NCBI RefSeq assembly: GCF_023333585.1
Contig: NZ_JAIQZN010000068.1
Coordinates: forward strand, 1 to 40,652
DNA: 40,652 nt
Source: Argonema antarcticum A004/B2
GTDB lineage: Bacteria; Cyanobacteriota; Cyanobacteriia; Cyanobacteriales; Aerosakkonemataceae
Reading direction: 5' to 3'
Each line of letters opens with the position of its first letter. Position 1 is the first letter of the stretch. The position numbers were made by a program, and so were the translations under genes. This document shows, piece by piece, positions 31,715 through 40,500 of the stretch. The notes beneath the pieces are model-generated. The model ran no database searches and was not told the DNA's origin. It worked only from the letters and a program-made list of their open reading frames with translations.

Positions 31715-33085
31715 TTACAAAATTTCTACCAGTTCGGGAATCGCCGTAGTTGCTTTCAGAGCAGTTTGTGCAATTAGCTCGTGGCCACGAGCTGTAGGAT
31801 GTATCGCATCCCAAAATAGATACTGGTTCGGGTCAGTCCCTGGCGGTAAGGAAAAATTTCTCACGTTAGGGTCAGTTCCGGCTCCAGGTACGATGTTATT
31901 GGTGACGTTTGTGAAACCAAAATTGGCGGGATTGGCGATCGCATTACTAAACAAAGTATTAACATCAACAGAGATAATGTTAATGTTCGGATTTTGTTCT
32001 AAATTTTGCACGGTTGCAGCCAAAGTGCTATTATGCGCGTTAATCAGGAGTGCCAGTCCTTGCTGAGCTTCTGGCCCTCTAGCCGCTACTCCCGGACTTG
32101 CGCCCAAGTTTGCCAGATTGGGCACCATAAAGTTTCTCGCACCTACTGCGGCGAGTTTTGTTACAGCACTAGCCAGATTATTAACCGTCGCCGCAAAATC
32201 TGTCGATCCGCCGCCAAGATAATCATTCGCACCGGCATATACCACATAAAGCCCATTGGAATCTGCACCCGCCTGATTAGCGGCGACAAAACTATCGATT
32301 TCCTGCTGCAATCCCGGCAAAGATAGCCCACCCTGAATGTTGCCGGTATTCTGAGTTCCCGATAAGGCACCGCCAAAGGCAAAGTTGGTGTTAGGATTGA
32401 CAGTTAATCCCAGCGTAGGGGCAAGATCTTCCACCCAAATTGGGCCGTTGCTAAAACGTCCGTTAAAGTAGGGTGGACTTGCTGGAACAGCGCCTCCTGT
32501 GAAAGCAAAGATATTGCCATCGTCTGAGACACTATCGCCAAAAACGAACATCTCACTGAACAGGCGACGGGGAATGCGACCCTCAAACTGACCAAACTCG
32601 ATGTAGTGTTCTACCCCAGTAATTTCATCTCTTTGTCCTGCTTGGGCAACATCTGGGTTTAGGTTGAAATAAAAGCTAGCATCGAAGAAGCGACTGGGGT
32701 TACGCAGCTCCTTGGCACCAAATTTGACGAAGTGTTCTACACCCGTAAGCCGATCTCCTGTGGCAGCAGCAACATCCGAGTTATTGGTAAGATAAAAACT
32801 CGTGTCAAAGAGGGGATTGGGATTGCGACGTTCTAATTGACCGCGCAAGATAAAATGTTCAAATGCGGTTGTTCTACCTGCTGTGACTTCTGCTGCAACA
32901 TCCTGGTTTTGTTGCAGATAATAGCTGCTATCGAAAAAAGCGCTGGGGTTTCGCCTCTCAAATTCACCAAACCTGATAAAGTGGTCAAACCCACTGGAAA
33001 ACTGTCCTGTTGAGATGGCGGCTACCACGTCTGGATTTGTGGCGCGATAAAAATTCTCGTTAAATAGCTCGCGATCGGTCAGCAT
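31715..33085 (-). CDS. SGNH/GDSL hydrolase with N-terminal YLxxNxDVAAA repeats
   Basis: A 456-aa protein. Residues 7-173 are four tandem repeats of about 42 residues, each of the form FD..YYLxxNxDVAAA...G.EHFI.FGxxE.RNP. Residues 178-456 form a GDSL esterase/lipase: FVFGDSVSDDGN (catalytic Ser185), GANDYL (Asn287), and DAIHPTARGH (Asp426, His429). It would hydrolyse carboxylic esters, substrate unknown. There is no N-terminal Sec signal, although such hydrolases usually act outside the cytoplasm; the repeats might serve in export or attachment (inference). Divergent from the PhoD-like gene at 33522, which carries the same repeats. Confidence 0.92.
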   Translation of the reverse strand: MLTDRELFNENFYRATNPDVVAAISTGQFSSGFDHFIRFGEFERRNPSAFFDSSYYLQQNQDVAAEVTAGRTTAFEHFILRGQLERRNPNPLFDTSFYLTNNSDVAAATGDRLTGVEHFVKFGAKELRNPSRFFDASFYFNLNPDVAQAGQRDEITGVEHYIEFGQFEGRIPRRLFSEMFVFGDSVSDDGNIFAFTGGAVPASPPYFNGRFSNGPIWVEDLAPTLGLTVNPNTNFAFGGALSGTQNTGNIQGGLSLPGLQQEIDSFVAANQAGADSNGLYVVYAGANDYLGGGSTDFAATVNNLASAVTKLAAVGARNFMVPNLANLGASPGVAARGPEAQQGLALLINAHNSTLAATVQNLEQNPNINIISVDVNTLFSNAIANPANFGFTNVTNNIVPGAGTDPNVRNFSLPPGTDPNQYLFWDAIHPTARGHELIAQTALKATTAIPELVEIL

Positions 33086-33365
33086 AATTATTTCTTAAGA
33101 TTGAGGGTGAACTGATTGAGAGCGGTTGGTGTCAGGAGTTAACTAAATATACGGTAATATAACAAAAAATCCGAAAAATTTTTATTTCCAGAAGTCAGAT
33201 TTTGGGAGGCGACGCTGGTTACAAGCGCTGCCATGTCTGCTAATATTTATTAACTTAAGTTGCTAGTTAGTTCCCTTGGATATTGTTCGGAATGGATAAT
33301 AGGTAAGTTGTTGCGATGCCGCGCTCAAAGATCTCTAAAGCGCAACAACCTACCTGCTGCCAAAG

Positions 33366-33400
33366 CACTGACCACTGACCACTGACCACTGACCACTGAC
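33366..33400. repeat. Five perfect CACTGAC heptamers
   Basis: Exactly five tandem copies of CACTGAC in the divergent spacer; a typical cyanobacterial short tandem repeat. Confidence 0.9.
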
Positions 33401-33448
33401 AACTAACAATAACCAGAAGCTTGACAAAACATTTATGTTTTGTAATAC

Positions 33449-33500
33449 TAGGTTGGCTAGAAATAAATAAAAGTATTTATTTTTAGAGCCTGCCAACCTA
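33449..33500. repeat. Long nested hairpin upstream of the PhoD-like gene
   Basis: An outer perfect stem TAGGTTGGC/GCCAACCTA and an inner perfect stem AAATAAATA/TATTTATTT fold into one long imperfect hairpin close to the start codon. It could be an operator, a leader structure or a repeat. Confidence 0.6.
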
Positions 33501-33521
33501 AAATATTAAGCTTTTAAGTTT

Positions 33522-35735
33522 ATGTTAGATACCACCACCCTATTTGACGAAAAGTTTTATCTAGATCGGAACCAAGATGTCGCACAGGCGGTTGCTGGCG
33601 GCATCTTCACCAATGGCTACGATCACTTCATTAAATTCGGCAAAAATGAACGGCGCAATCCCACTGCTTTGTTTGATACCGCCTATTATCTTGCCACCAA
33701 CCAGGATGTTGAGGCGGTAGTAGGAAGAGGGGAAATTACAGCGGTTGACCACTTCATCCGCTTCGGTCAAATCGAAGGTCGCGACCCCACTGTATTATTC
33801 GATACCGCTTATTATCTAGCTCAAAATTCGGACGTGGCAACAGCGGTTAGTTCGGGCGGTCTCACGGGAATAGAACACTTCGCTAAGTTTGGTGAATTTG
33901 AGGGTCGCAACCCTAGTTCCTTATTTAACCCCAACTATTATTTAGCTAAAAATTCAGATGTTGCTGCTGCCGTTGGAAGAGACGAACTCACCGGCATAGA
34001 ACACTATGTGGAGTTTGGTGCGGCAGAAGGACGCCAATTTACTCCGTTTATCGACCCGCGTGGATCGACATTGCCTAATGGTGTAGCGGCTGGGGATACA
34101 ACACAGACATCAACTGTGTTGTGGACGCGCAGCACCGCTCCCGGCACAGTTACTTTTGAGTACTCGACTGACTCGAATTTTGGCAATATTCTGGGAACTT
34201 TAAGCAATCTCACCACTGACCCCACTGTACCCATTAAGGTACAGGTAACGAATTTAACTCCTGGAACCCAATACTTTTATCGGGTGAGGGACGCAGCAGG
34301 CACAACTTTGGCGGGACAGTTTCGGACACCAGCTGGGTTGGGAACTCGTGCTGGTTTGCGGTTTGGGGTGGCTGGTGACTGGCAGGGTCAACTCGCTCCG
34401 TTTCCGGCGATCGCAAATGCACCCGGACGCAACCTCGACTTTTTCGCTCGCATAGGTGACAGCGCCTATGTAGACGACTTATCTCCAGATTTACCGGGAG
34501 TCAGACAACCGAAAACTGCGATCGAGTTTAACACCAAGCACAATGAAGTTTACGCCCAGCGTTATGGCATCAATTCCTGGGCTAACGTCCAGGCTACCAC
34601 TACCACCTATGCCACCTGGGATGACCACGAACTGACAAATGACTTCGCCGGAGGTGCAGCACCAGCAGTTTCTCCTCAGAAGGAGGGAATTTTTGGGACT
34701 GGGGAAGGCTTTGTCAATGACACGCCTGTGTTCGATCGCGCTTTGCAAGCTTTTCAGGCATACAACCCTGTACGGAATGATTTCTACAGCGAAACTGGCG
34801 ACCTCCGCACGGCTAATGAGCAAAAGCTTTATCGCTTTAATACCTTCGGCAGCGATGCGGCCATGTTTATGCTAGATTTGCGCTCTTTCCGAGATAATCC
34901 GCTGAGAAGTATCCCAGAAACTTCAGACCAAGCTACTGTTAATCAGTTTCTGAGCGATGTCTTTCAACCTAACCGCACTCTACTGGGAGGAGTGCAACTT
35001 CAGGACTTAAAGAACGATTTACTGGCAACCCAAAATGCTGGTGTCACTTGGAAATTTATCATGTCAACAGACCCGATCCAGAACTTTGGGATTCCGGTTG
35101 CAGGCGATCGCTGGGAAGGTTATGCTGCTGAGCGCACAGATCTGCTCCGTTTCATTCAACAAAACAACATCAAAAATGTTGTCTTTGTCACCGGAGATTT
35201 TCACGGTTTTGTGACCAATAACGTTACCTATCAAGAGGGATTTGGCCAACCCCAAATCGCCACAGATGTAATTGATGTGATGACGAATCCTGTGGCTATT
35301 CAGTTAAATATTGGGCAAGGGCCATTTGCCGCCCCGTTTGGGCCAGCAACAGTGGCATTTACACCGAATGCTGTTCTCCCCCAATCAGAAAAAGATCGGT
35401 ATAATGCGCTGACCGATGTTTCACAAAAAGACGCTTTTGTCAAGCAGGTTATAGATAATCGGATTATCCCCTTGGGATATGACCCTATTGGGTTAGATAA
35501 CAATTTAGCTATAGCTAATGGGCAAATTGATGCTAATCTGCTTAGCGGCAGTTATGTGGCAGCTCACTACTATGGCTGGAATGAATTTGAGATCGATCGG
35601 CAAACACAACAGCTGCGCGTGATTACCTACGGTATCGAACCTTACAGCCAGCCGCAACTGGAAGCTAATCCGAGTGCGATCGTCAGTCGTGAGCCTACAG
35701 TCATAAATGAGTTTATTGTCAATCCCAAGGTCTAA
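33522..35735 (+). CDS. PhoD-like alkaline phosphatase with N-terminal YLxxNxDVAAA repeats
   Basis: A 737-aa protein. Residues 7-172 are four tandem repeats like those of the divergent SGNH hydrolase. Then comes the PhoD N-terminal beta domain (about 178-270, GVAAGDTTQTSTVLWTRST) and the PhoD phosphatase domain with the metal ligands in FGVAGDWQG, ARIGDSAYVDD, YATWDDHEL (residues 363-371) and FVTGDFHG (555-562). PhoD enzymes are Ca/Fe phosphodiesterase-monoesterases used to obtain phosphate from organic esters, normally exported by Tat; no Tat or Sec signal is visible here. Likely a secreted phosphate-scavenging enzyme whose export route is unclear. Confidence 0.92.
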   Translation: MLDTTTLFDEKFYLDRNQDVAQAVAGGIFTNGYDHFIKFGKNERRNPTALFDTAYYLATNQDVEAVVGRGEITAVDHFIRFGQIEGRDPTVLFDTAYYLAQNSDVATAVSSGGLTGIEHFAKFGEFEGRNPSSLFNPNYYLAKNSDVAAAVGRDELTGIEHYVEFGAAEGRQFTPFIDPRGSTLPNGVAAGDTTQTSTVLWTRSTAPGTVTFEYSTDSNFGNILGTLSNLTTDPTVPIKVQVTNLTPGTQYFYRVRDAAGTTLAGQFRTPAGLGTRAGLRFGVAGDWQGQLAPFPAIANAPGRNLDFFARIGDSAYVDDLSPDLPGVRQPKTAIEFNTKHNEVYAQRYGINSWANVQATTTTYATWDDHELTNDFAGGAAPAVSPQKEGIFGTGEGFVNDTPVFDRALQAFQAYNPVRNDFYSETGDLRTANEQKLYRFNTFGSDAAMFMLDLRSFRDNPLRSIPETSDQATVNQFLSDVFQPNRTLLGGVQLQDLKNDLLATQNAGVTWKFIMSTDPIQNFGIPVAGDRWEGYAAERTDLLRFIQQNNIKNVVFVTGDFHGFVTNNVTYQEGFGQPQIATDVIDVMTNPVAIQLNIGQGPFAAPFGPATVAFTPNAVLPQSEKDRYNALTDVSQKDAFVKQVIDNRIIPLGYDPIGLDNNLAIANGQIDANLLSGSYVAAHYYGWNEFEIDRQTQQLRVITYGIEPYSQPQLEANPSAIVSREPTVINEFIVNPKV

Positions 35736-35765
35736 ACACGGGAATTGCAACTAACGGCATGACAA

Positions 35766-35810
35766 AAATCAGGGAAGTTGGCTTTGGTTATAGTCAAACT
35801 TCCCTGATTT
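35766..35810. terminator. Bidirectional terminator hairpin
   Basis: A perfect 14-bp stem AAATCAGGGAAGTT (35766-35779 and 35797-35810) with a 17-nt loop between two convergent genes. T-rich sequence follows on the minus strand (GATTTTTGTC) and a short T-run on the plus strand. Confidence 0.75.
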
Positions 35811-35858
35811 AATTGGCTACTTAAGGAACCTGAATTGAGAATTCAGTTTTTGGACAAA

Positions 35859-36437
35859 TTAATCCATGTCCTTGTTAAATACCTTGTCTAGAGTCTCTTT
35901 GGTATTATCAGCAGCTTCCCCAGCGCGATGTTTGGCTTTTTCAGCACTCTTAGCCACATCCTTGGCGGCATCTTGAGTATTTTCCTTGATGTTTTCTACT
36001 CCTCGGCGAGTACCGGCAGCAAAATCCTTAGCGGAATCCGCAGCTTTATCAGCAAAGTTTCCAGCTGCTTGATTCACATTCCGACCCGCTTCTTTAGCAC
36101 TATCAGGTGCATCGTTAACTGCACGTTTGATGGCTTCTGCGGGATTGCCAGTCCTGGCAGTCAAATTATGCTCAGCACTTTCGATCAGACGATCGGCTTT
36201 TTTGTTTGCGGCTGAAGTGTCTAATCGAGGATCGACATCGCTATAATCGTTCATCCCACCTTCGTAATTATTAGTTACAGCCTCTTTAGGCACTTCTAGG
36301 CGGGGATTGTTTAGACCCTTGGCTTGCACGCTAGGACTACCGCAGGCAGTGCTGACGAATAGTATGATGCCTGCAAAAAAAACTGTTAAAACTTGGACGA
36401 AATTCAGGCGCTTGATCAAAGAGATCGCGTTGTTCAT
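35859..36437 (-). CDS. Lipoprotein with amphipathic repeat tail
   Basis: A 192-aa protein with a lipoprotein signal: hydrophobic VQVLTVFFAGIILFVSTAC ends in the lipobox with Cys32. The mature part begins with a short linker and continues as an Ala/Lys/Asp-rich helical region (about residues 85-190) with repeated units such as AADSAKDFAAGTRRGVENIK and DAAKDVAKSAEKAKHRAG, similar to LEA-like or apolipoprotein-like sequences. This suggests a membrane-anchored stress or desiccation-type protein (inference). AGGAG about 8 bases upstream fixes the ATG. Convergent with the PhoD-like gene. Confidence 0.85.
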   Translation of the reverse strand: MNNAISLIKRLNFVQVLTVFFAGIILFVSTACGSPSVQAKGLNNPRLEVPKEAVTNNYEGGMNDYSDVDPRLDTSAANKKADRLIESAEHNLTARTGNPAEAIKRAVNDAPDSAKEAGRNVNQAAGNFADKAADSAKDFAAGTRRGVENIKENTQDAAKDVAKSAEKAKHRAGEAADNTKETLDKVFNKDMD

Positions 36438-36910
36438 CGAAAGACTCCTTTCTGTGTTTTAAGTAAATTTGGATGTCGAGCTAATTAGCTGTATATAAGT
36501 GCTAATTACAGACAACAAGTTGAAAAAATTGTGAGTTGACCAAGAGAATAATTTCAAACCGATCGAATGCGGTACTATCTCTTAGCTGGGTTAGATTGCT
36601 ACTCAGATCGAGTTGGGCCTTTATTAGCCTTATCTTTCAACTAAAAATACGCTCAATACTTGGCGCTGTCGCACTTTTTAAGAAAAGTAGCAACCTGTTT
36701 CACAAAATTCTCCATTTTTTCATCCAACTTTGTTCACTATAATCAGAAAATACCGCAACCTTCATCTAGCAGAAGTCTCATCTTTGCGTCCGCCTCTGGT
36801 CAAAAGTTTCTATCCTTAGAAAGATATAAGATGCTTTAATTAATTAAAGAGGGCTTTAGTTCAAATTCCTAAAGCCCTCTTAACTGTTATGATTTGTGGT
36901 AATAAATCTA
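36438..36910. other. Spacer with promoter region of the lipoprotein gene
   Basis: 473 bp, AT-rich, without a gene I can support. The right end has the terminator hairpin of the WGxxGxxG gene at 36847-36881, and a short TTTAATTAATTAAA palindrome next to it. Confidence 0.5.
36847..36881 (-). terminator. Terminator of the WGxxGxxG gene
   Basis: A perfect 13-bp stem AAGAGGGCTTTAG (36847-36859 with 36869-36881), 9-nt loop, followed on the minus strand by TTTAATT. It is 30 bases beyond the stop codon at 36911. Confidence 0.75.
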
Positions 36911-37216
36911 TTAGAAGCGAGCGCCTGGGCGGCTCACTTCATCAGGTTCGCGATAACGCACGGGTTCTTCGCGTTTGGGGCGAGCCAATCCGGCTAAACC
37001 AATCAAGCCCAGCAAACCTAACCAGCCCCAATCAAAATCGCGATCGCCTCTTTCAGCGTCAACGCCTTGGCTGCGATTGTTGTAATCGGTAGTTGTATTG
37101 GTTCTATTGGGAGTTGTATCGGTTTGGGCAGAAGCGGGCAGAACTACAGGCAGCGTAGCTAGACTCAAACTCAGAATGCCAGCGCCAACAGCTTTGGACA
37201 AATTAGAACGTTTCAT
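36911..37216 (-). CDS. Secreted WGxxGxxG-family small protein
   Basis: A 101-aa protein with a Sec signal peptide (LSKAVGAGILSLSLATLPVV, cleavage probably after PASA), a short Thr/Asn-rich linker, and the C-terminal motif WGWLGLLGLIGLAGLARPKR: a WGxxGxxG hydrophobic helix followed by basic residues, the tripartite layout of protein-sorting tags such as CTERM systems. It would be exported, perhaps transiently membrane-held by this tail; function unknown. AGGAG about 10 bases upstream supports the ATG. Confidence 0.88.
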   Translation of the reverse strand: MKRSNLSKAVGAGILSLSLATLPVVLPASAQTDTTPNRTNTTTDYNNRSQGVDAERGDRDFDWGWLGLLGLIGLAGLARPKREEPVRYREPDEVSRPGARF

Positions 37217-37676
37217 GGTAAAAGTTTCTCCTTGTTTTTGAAATCTCTACAGGTTGTTGCAAACAATTAAATGAGTTGAGTTAAGGGTAGGGGCTCCGCA
37301 TTCGAGCAACAATTTATCACTCAAAATGTAGATTTTCACACTTGTTTGCTTCGCCTCTACAAACGCTAAGTAAGCATCACTATTGATAAGCTTACGGTTT
37401 GAAAACAGAACTTGTATCAATCTCCAGCTAGAAACCTACCATTCTCCGTACTCTCACTGAAGACGTAGAAACCATACCTCTACGGATTTACTGAAGTTTA
37501 TAATTTGTTGGGTAGATTTAAAATTTTGCCAGCAAAAACTCGCATACTCGGCTGTTCACCGTTGTTATCGCAAAGTGGAAGGTCAGCCGTGCAAATACAG
37601 TTGCTTCCTTGCGGGGAATAGCTCAATACTGTCCTAACATATCTGACTATAGCTATATTGTTAAATCGCAAATTTT
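37217..37676. other. Divergent spacer, nothing recognised
   Basis: 460 bp between two divergent genes, so it should contain two promoters. I see no repeats, ORFs or clear promoter hexamers that I would defend. Confidence 0.4.
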
Positions 37677-38618
37677 ATGAAGCAAATCCGATCGCGCCTG
37701 CAACCCTATTTACGCTTAGCGATCGTAGGCGGGACGCTATTTTTTTTGGCTAAGGTACTCAAGGATCGCGCTGCTGAGGTGGCGGCGATTCGGATTAGCG
37801 CTGTGGGATGGGCAAGTTTGGCTTTAGCAATCGGTGTCACCCTACTAGCTCACATCTGGTCTGGCTGGGTGTGGAGTTGGATTCTCCGGGAACTCGATCG
37901 CCCGATCGGCGGTGTCTGGAGTGTCCAAGTTTACTTAAAAACGAATATTGCTAAGTATTTACCCGGAAATGTTTGGCATTTCTACGGACGCATAAAGGCT
38001 GCGATCGATGCAGGCATCTCCCCAGGTACTGCTACCCTTAGCGTGTTATTGGAACAGCTGTTGATGGCTGCCTCTGGGCTACTCGTTGCCCTAATTACTG
38101 CCCTGCCAATACAAGCAGGCTTACCCGATCCTTTCCGCTGGCTGGGATTTGTCGGTCTGGCAGCAGTTTTGCTAGGAGTTCATCCGTGGATTTTGAACCC
38201 GCTAATTCAATCGGTGAGTAGGTTGAAGGGCAAAGCAAAAGGCTTTGCTACGTTTGATACCAGTACTTTCAGAATGAAACGCTATCCTCTGCTGCCTTTG
38301 TTAGGAGAGATGGGCTTTTTAAGTCTGCGGGGTATCGGTTTTTTGTTTACCTGGCAGGCGGTACAAGAGGTAAATCCCAGCCAGATCTTTGTGCTGTTGG
38401 GCGCTTTTAGCTTAGCATGGCTGTTGGGGTTGGTGGTTCCAGGCGCACCGGGGGGTATCGGGGTTTTCGAGGCAAGTGCGATCGCGCTTCTCGATCGCAG
38501 CTTTTCACCCGGTCTCATCCTCAGCGCTGTCGCCCTTTACCGCCTCGTCAGTATTCTAGCGGAAGCGATCGGTGCCGCACTAATTTTCCTCGAATCACGT
38601 TTAACAGCTAATCGTTAA
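37677..38618 (+). CDS. Lysylphosphatidylglycerol synthase TM-region (UPF0104) family protein
   Basis: A 313-aa integral membrane protein with about 7-8 hydrophobic segments. The conserved features of the family are present: YLKTNIAKYLPGNVWHFYGR (about residues 82-101), SVLLEQLLMAASGL, and the C-terminal VVPGAPGGIGVFEASAIALL (about 253-272), the PxGxGxxE motif. The family includes flippase domains of MprF and related transporters of lipids; no synthase domain is attached here, so a lipid or glycolipid flippase-type role is likely but unproven. Convergent with the next gene, 1 bp between stop codons. Confidence 0.87.
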   Translation: MKQIRSRLQPYLRLAIVGGTLFFLAKVLKDRAAEVAAIRISAVGWASLALAIGVTLLAHIWSGWVWSWILRELDRPIGGVWSVQVYLKTNIAKYLPGNVWHFYGRIKAAIDAGISPGTATLSVLLEQLLMAASGLLVALITALPIQAGLPDPFRWLGFVGLAAVLLGVHPWILNPLIQSVSRLKGKAKGFATFDTSTFRMKRYPLLPLLGEMGFLSLRGIGFLFTWQAVQEVNPSQIFVLLGAFSLAWLLGLVVPGAPGGIGVFEASAIALLDRSFSPGLILSAVALYRLVSILAEAIGAALIFLESRLTANR

Positions 38619-38619
38619 C

Positions 38620-39981
38620 CTAGATCGTTTCCTCTAGCCGCACCTCCTCATCAGCGGTTTCCAAGTTTGTATCTTCCTTGAGTTGCGAAAAAATCCTACA
38701 GTCATCCAGAGTCCTATTGAACTGGTTGCTAGAACCATTATTTTGTGACATTTGAATTAAATTATATTTAACATTTTCAGCAAAAATTGCAAACGTAATG
38801 TTAAATATTTCCAAGAAAGTAATCAACCACTTACATTCTATTTCAGGGAATTTTTGATAGTACTGTATCAAAGCGGCAATATTAGCTTCTAAATGAGTGC
38901 GAGAGTTCGGTGAAATCAAAATTACTTTCAGCAGAATTACTACTAAAGTCAGTGGATTCCCTTGAGACAGAAGTAAAGCAAATAACCCAGATGGTTCTCG
39001 ATTATTTTCAGTTGTTAAATATTCAATCACCCGATTACAAGTTCTCAGTCTCAGGGCGTCATTCACTATCTCTTCATTATGCTCTTCATAAAGCACGTAC
39101 AATTTCTCAGACATATTTTTCTGAAAAGCATTAACAAAAGTTTTATTTGTCACCGAAAATAGTAAATATTTATTCAAACTATGTTTAAAAAAATTGTAGT
39201 TTACATCTTGAGTTTGTTTAACAAAAATATTTGCCAAATTTGCATAGCTAAATGGGCCGCGTTTAGCCACAATTGCCTTAATAAGACGCAGAACATCATC
39301 CCCCAAACCTGTAGGGTTGGGTTTTTGAAGCTTAGTATCCTTAGCTAGAGGGGACTGAGAATGAGCTGTGTACATCGCCAGATCGAATTTAAACTTATCT
39401 TTCAATCGCTTCGCAAGGGCTCTAGCAGCTTCCCGTTGTTCTATCGGATTATTTAGATTGATATACTGAGGCACCAAAAGATAAGATGTATAGCGATGCG
39501 CCCACTCTGATTGAATATCGTAGCGCGAAGCAAATAGCTTCAGATCTTCATAGTCCTTGCTGTTAGCGAAATTGTTTAGCCAAGTTCTGACGCAATCTAA
39601 AGTCCCAGATGTAGTATCTACATTTATTTTTTTTTCGGCAAATAGTTTAATTAATTCTTGGATCGGCTTATGTTGTCTGCTTGCATCCCAGTTGTTAATC
39701 AGAATATAACAAGACCGCTTGAGTGTATTTCTAAATTCCGCCTCATTCTTGTCAAGAACAATTTTATATAGGGCATTAAGCGCGTCTGTATTAGAACAAT
39801 CCACCTGATAGATAAATAACTGTCGAAATTCTCGCAGTACAGCCTCTGGAGACGATTCCTTGACAATGCCCAGCAGAAACTTATAAATAATAGCTTGAAA
39901 TTTATGAAGATGCGAACTATCCAGGTTTAACTGGATAAGGGTATCCGTTTGAGCAACCGTTAGTAGACGATCCCCGATCAT
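38620..39981 (-). CDS. Hypothetical protein, helical, AT-rich gene
   Basis: A 453-aa protein I do not recognise. It is soluble and mainly helical, with regions such as NPIEQREAARALAKRLKDKF, GDDVLRLIKAIVAKRGPFSY, NKTFVNAFQKNMSEKLYVLY and a hydrophobic helix LFALLLSQGNPLTLVVILLK, and an acidic C-terminus. Repeated helix pairs could suggest an alpha-solenoid. The gene is AT-rich and, as far as I can see, lacks HIP1 sites, unlike most neighbours, which hints at transfer or a relaxed accessory gene. ATG at 39981; no ribosome binding site apparent. No catalytic motif found. Confidence 0.75.
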   Translation of the reverse strand: MIGDRLLTVAQTDTLIQLNLDSSHLHKFQAIIYKFLLGIVKESSPEAVLREFRQLFIYQVDCSNTDALNALYKIVLDKNEAEFRNTLKRSCYILINNWDASRQHKPIQELIKLFAEKKINVDTTSGTLDCVRTWLNNFANSKDYEDLKLFASRYDIQSEWAHRYTSYLLVPQYINLNNPIEQREAARALAKRLKDKFKFDLAMYTAHSQSPLAKDTKLQKPNPTGLGDDVLRLIKAIVAKRGPFSYANLANIFVKQTQDVNYNFFKHSLNKYLLFSVTNKTFVNAFQKNMSEKLYVLYEEHNEEIVNDALRLRTCNRVIEYLTTENNREPSGLFALLLSQGNPLTLVVILLKVILISPNSRTHLEANIAALIQYYQKFPEIECKWLITFLEIFNITFAIFAENVKYNLIQMSQNNGSSNQFNRTLDDCRIFSQLKEDTNLETADEEVRLEETI

Positions 39982-40474
39982 TCTGCTTAAGGAGGTAGTA
40001 GTCCCTGGTAGATTTATAATGATACAGCTGATGGCACCCCGATCGAATCTGATTGCAGTTTAGCGTCCGTCACTTACTTGTGGAAAGTAAACAGCGATAA
40101 ATTGTCTGAGTTTAGCTTAGCTGATTGAGGAGGTAAAAACCAATTCAACCGCATGATATACCTACACTTGACTTAAGGCCAGATGCCTTGGGATAGGATA
40201 AGATATCCTCTGCGTCAGTCAACTTCCGCGAAAAACCAGTAACAGTCAACTACCGCAACCACAAGGAGCGCAGCTTGTCCTCAGCCTTTAGGCTGAGACA
40301 ATAGGCTGATTGACCGCAACTCAGGACGAAATTCTTTGGCAAGAAGCATTTAGGGCTTGTTTTTTTCTCCTACAAAATCGTTAGCTTTAGTTGTCATTAG
40401 CCTACCGTAAATTACAACGTTTCTCTCTAGGTAGGTAGACCTTGACTTATGTGCCTTTTTGTGAACTACCCACA
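39982..40474. other. Spacer between hypothetical gene and tnpB end
   Basis: 493 bp without a supportable gene. It contains a hairpin CTCAGCCT-TT-AGGCTGAG at 40280-40297 and the sequence just outside the tnpB right end, which on the minus strand would be adjacent chromosomal DNA. Confidence 0.45.
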
Positions 40475-40500
40475 CTAAATCGAAGCGATTATAGTGTGGG
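40461..40500 (-). mobile_element. Right-end hairpin of an IS200/IS605-type element
   Basis: CCCACACTA and its complement TAGTGTGGG, extended inward by AATCG/CGATT with a one-base bulge, form a stem-loop at 40469-40500 covering the tnpB stop codon; TTCAC follows on the minus strand at 40465-40461. A subterminal imperfect hairpin at the 3' end of tnpB is characteristic of IS605-family right ends. Confidence 0.6.

Larger units (their letters stand above)
33086..33521. promoter_or_regulatory. Divergent, structured spacer of the two repeat-bearing hydrolases
   Basis: 436 bp holding promoters of both divergent genes. Visible elements: a GGTAAGTTGTTGCG inverted repeat (33301-33315 with 33341-33355), five CACTGAC heptamers (33366-33400), a hairpin ACAAAACAT/ATGTTTTGT (33424-33443), and a nested pair of perfect 9-bp stems (33449-33457 with 33492-33500, and 33461-33469 with 33475-33483). 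The last structure ends 21 bases before the PhoD-like ATG. I could not identify a convincing PHO box. Confidence 0.5.

Noticed and set aside
33110-33290. Possible PHO box for the PhoD-like gene
   Set aside because: TTAACT-like words occur (for example near 33137 and 33250), but not as properly spaced tandem 8-bp repeats.
36536-36742. 68-aa open frame with hydrophobic residues
   Set aside because: No ribosome binding site, irregular Ser/Leu-rich composition typical of AT-rich non-coding DNA, no recognisable family.
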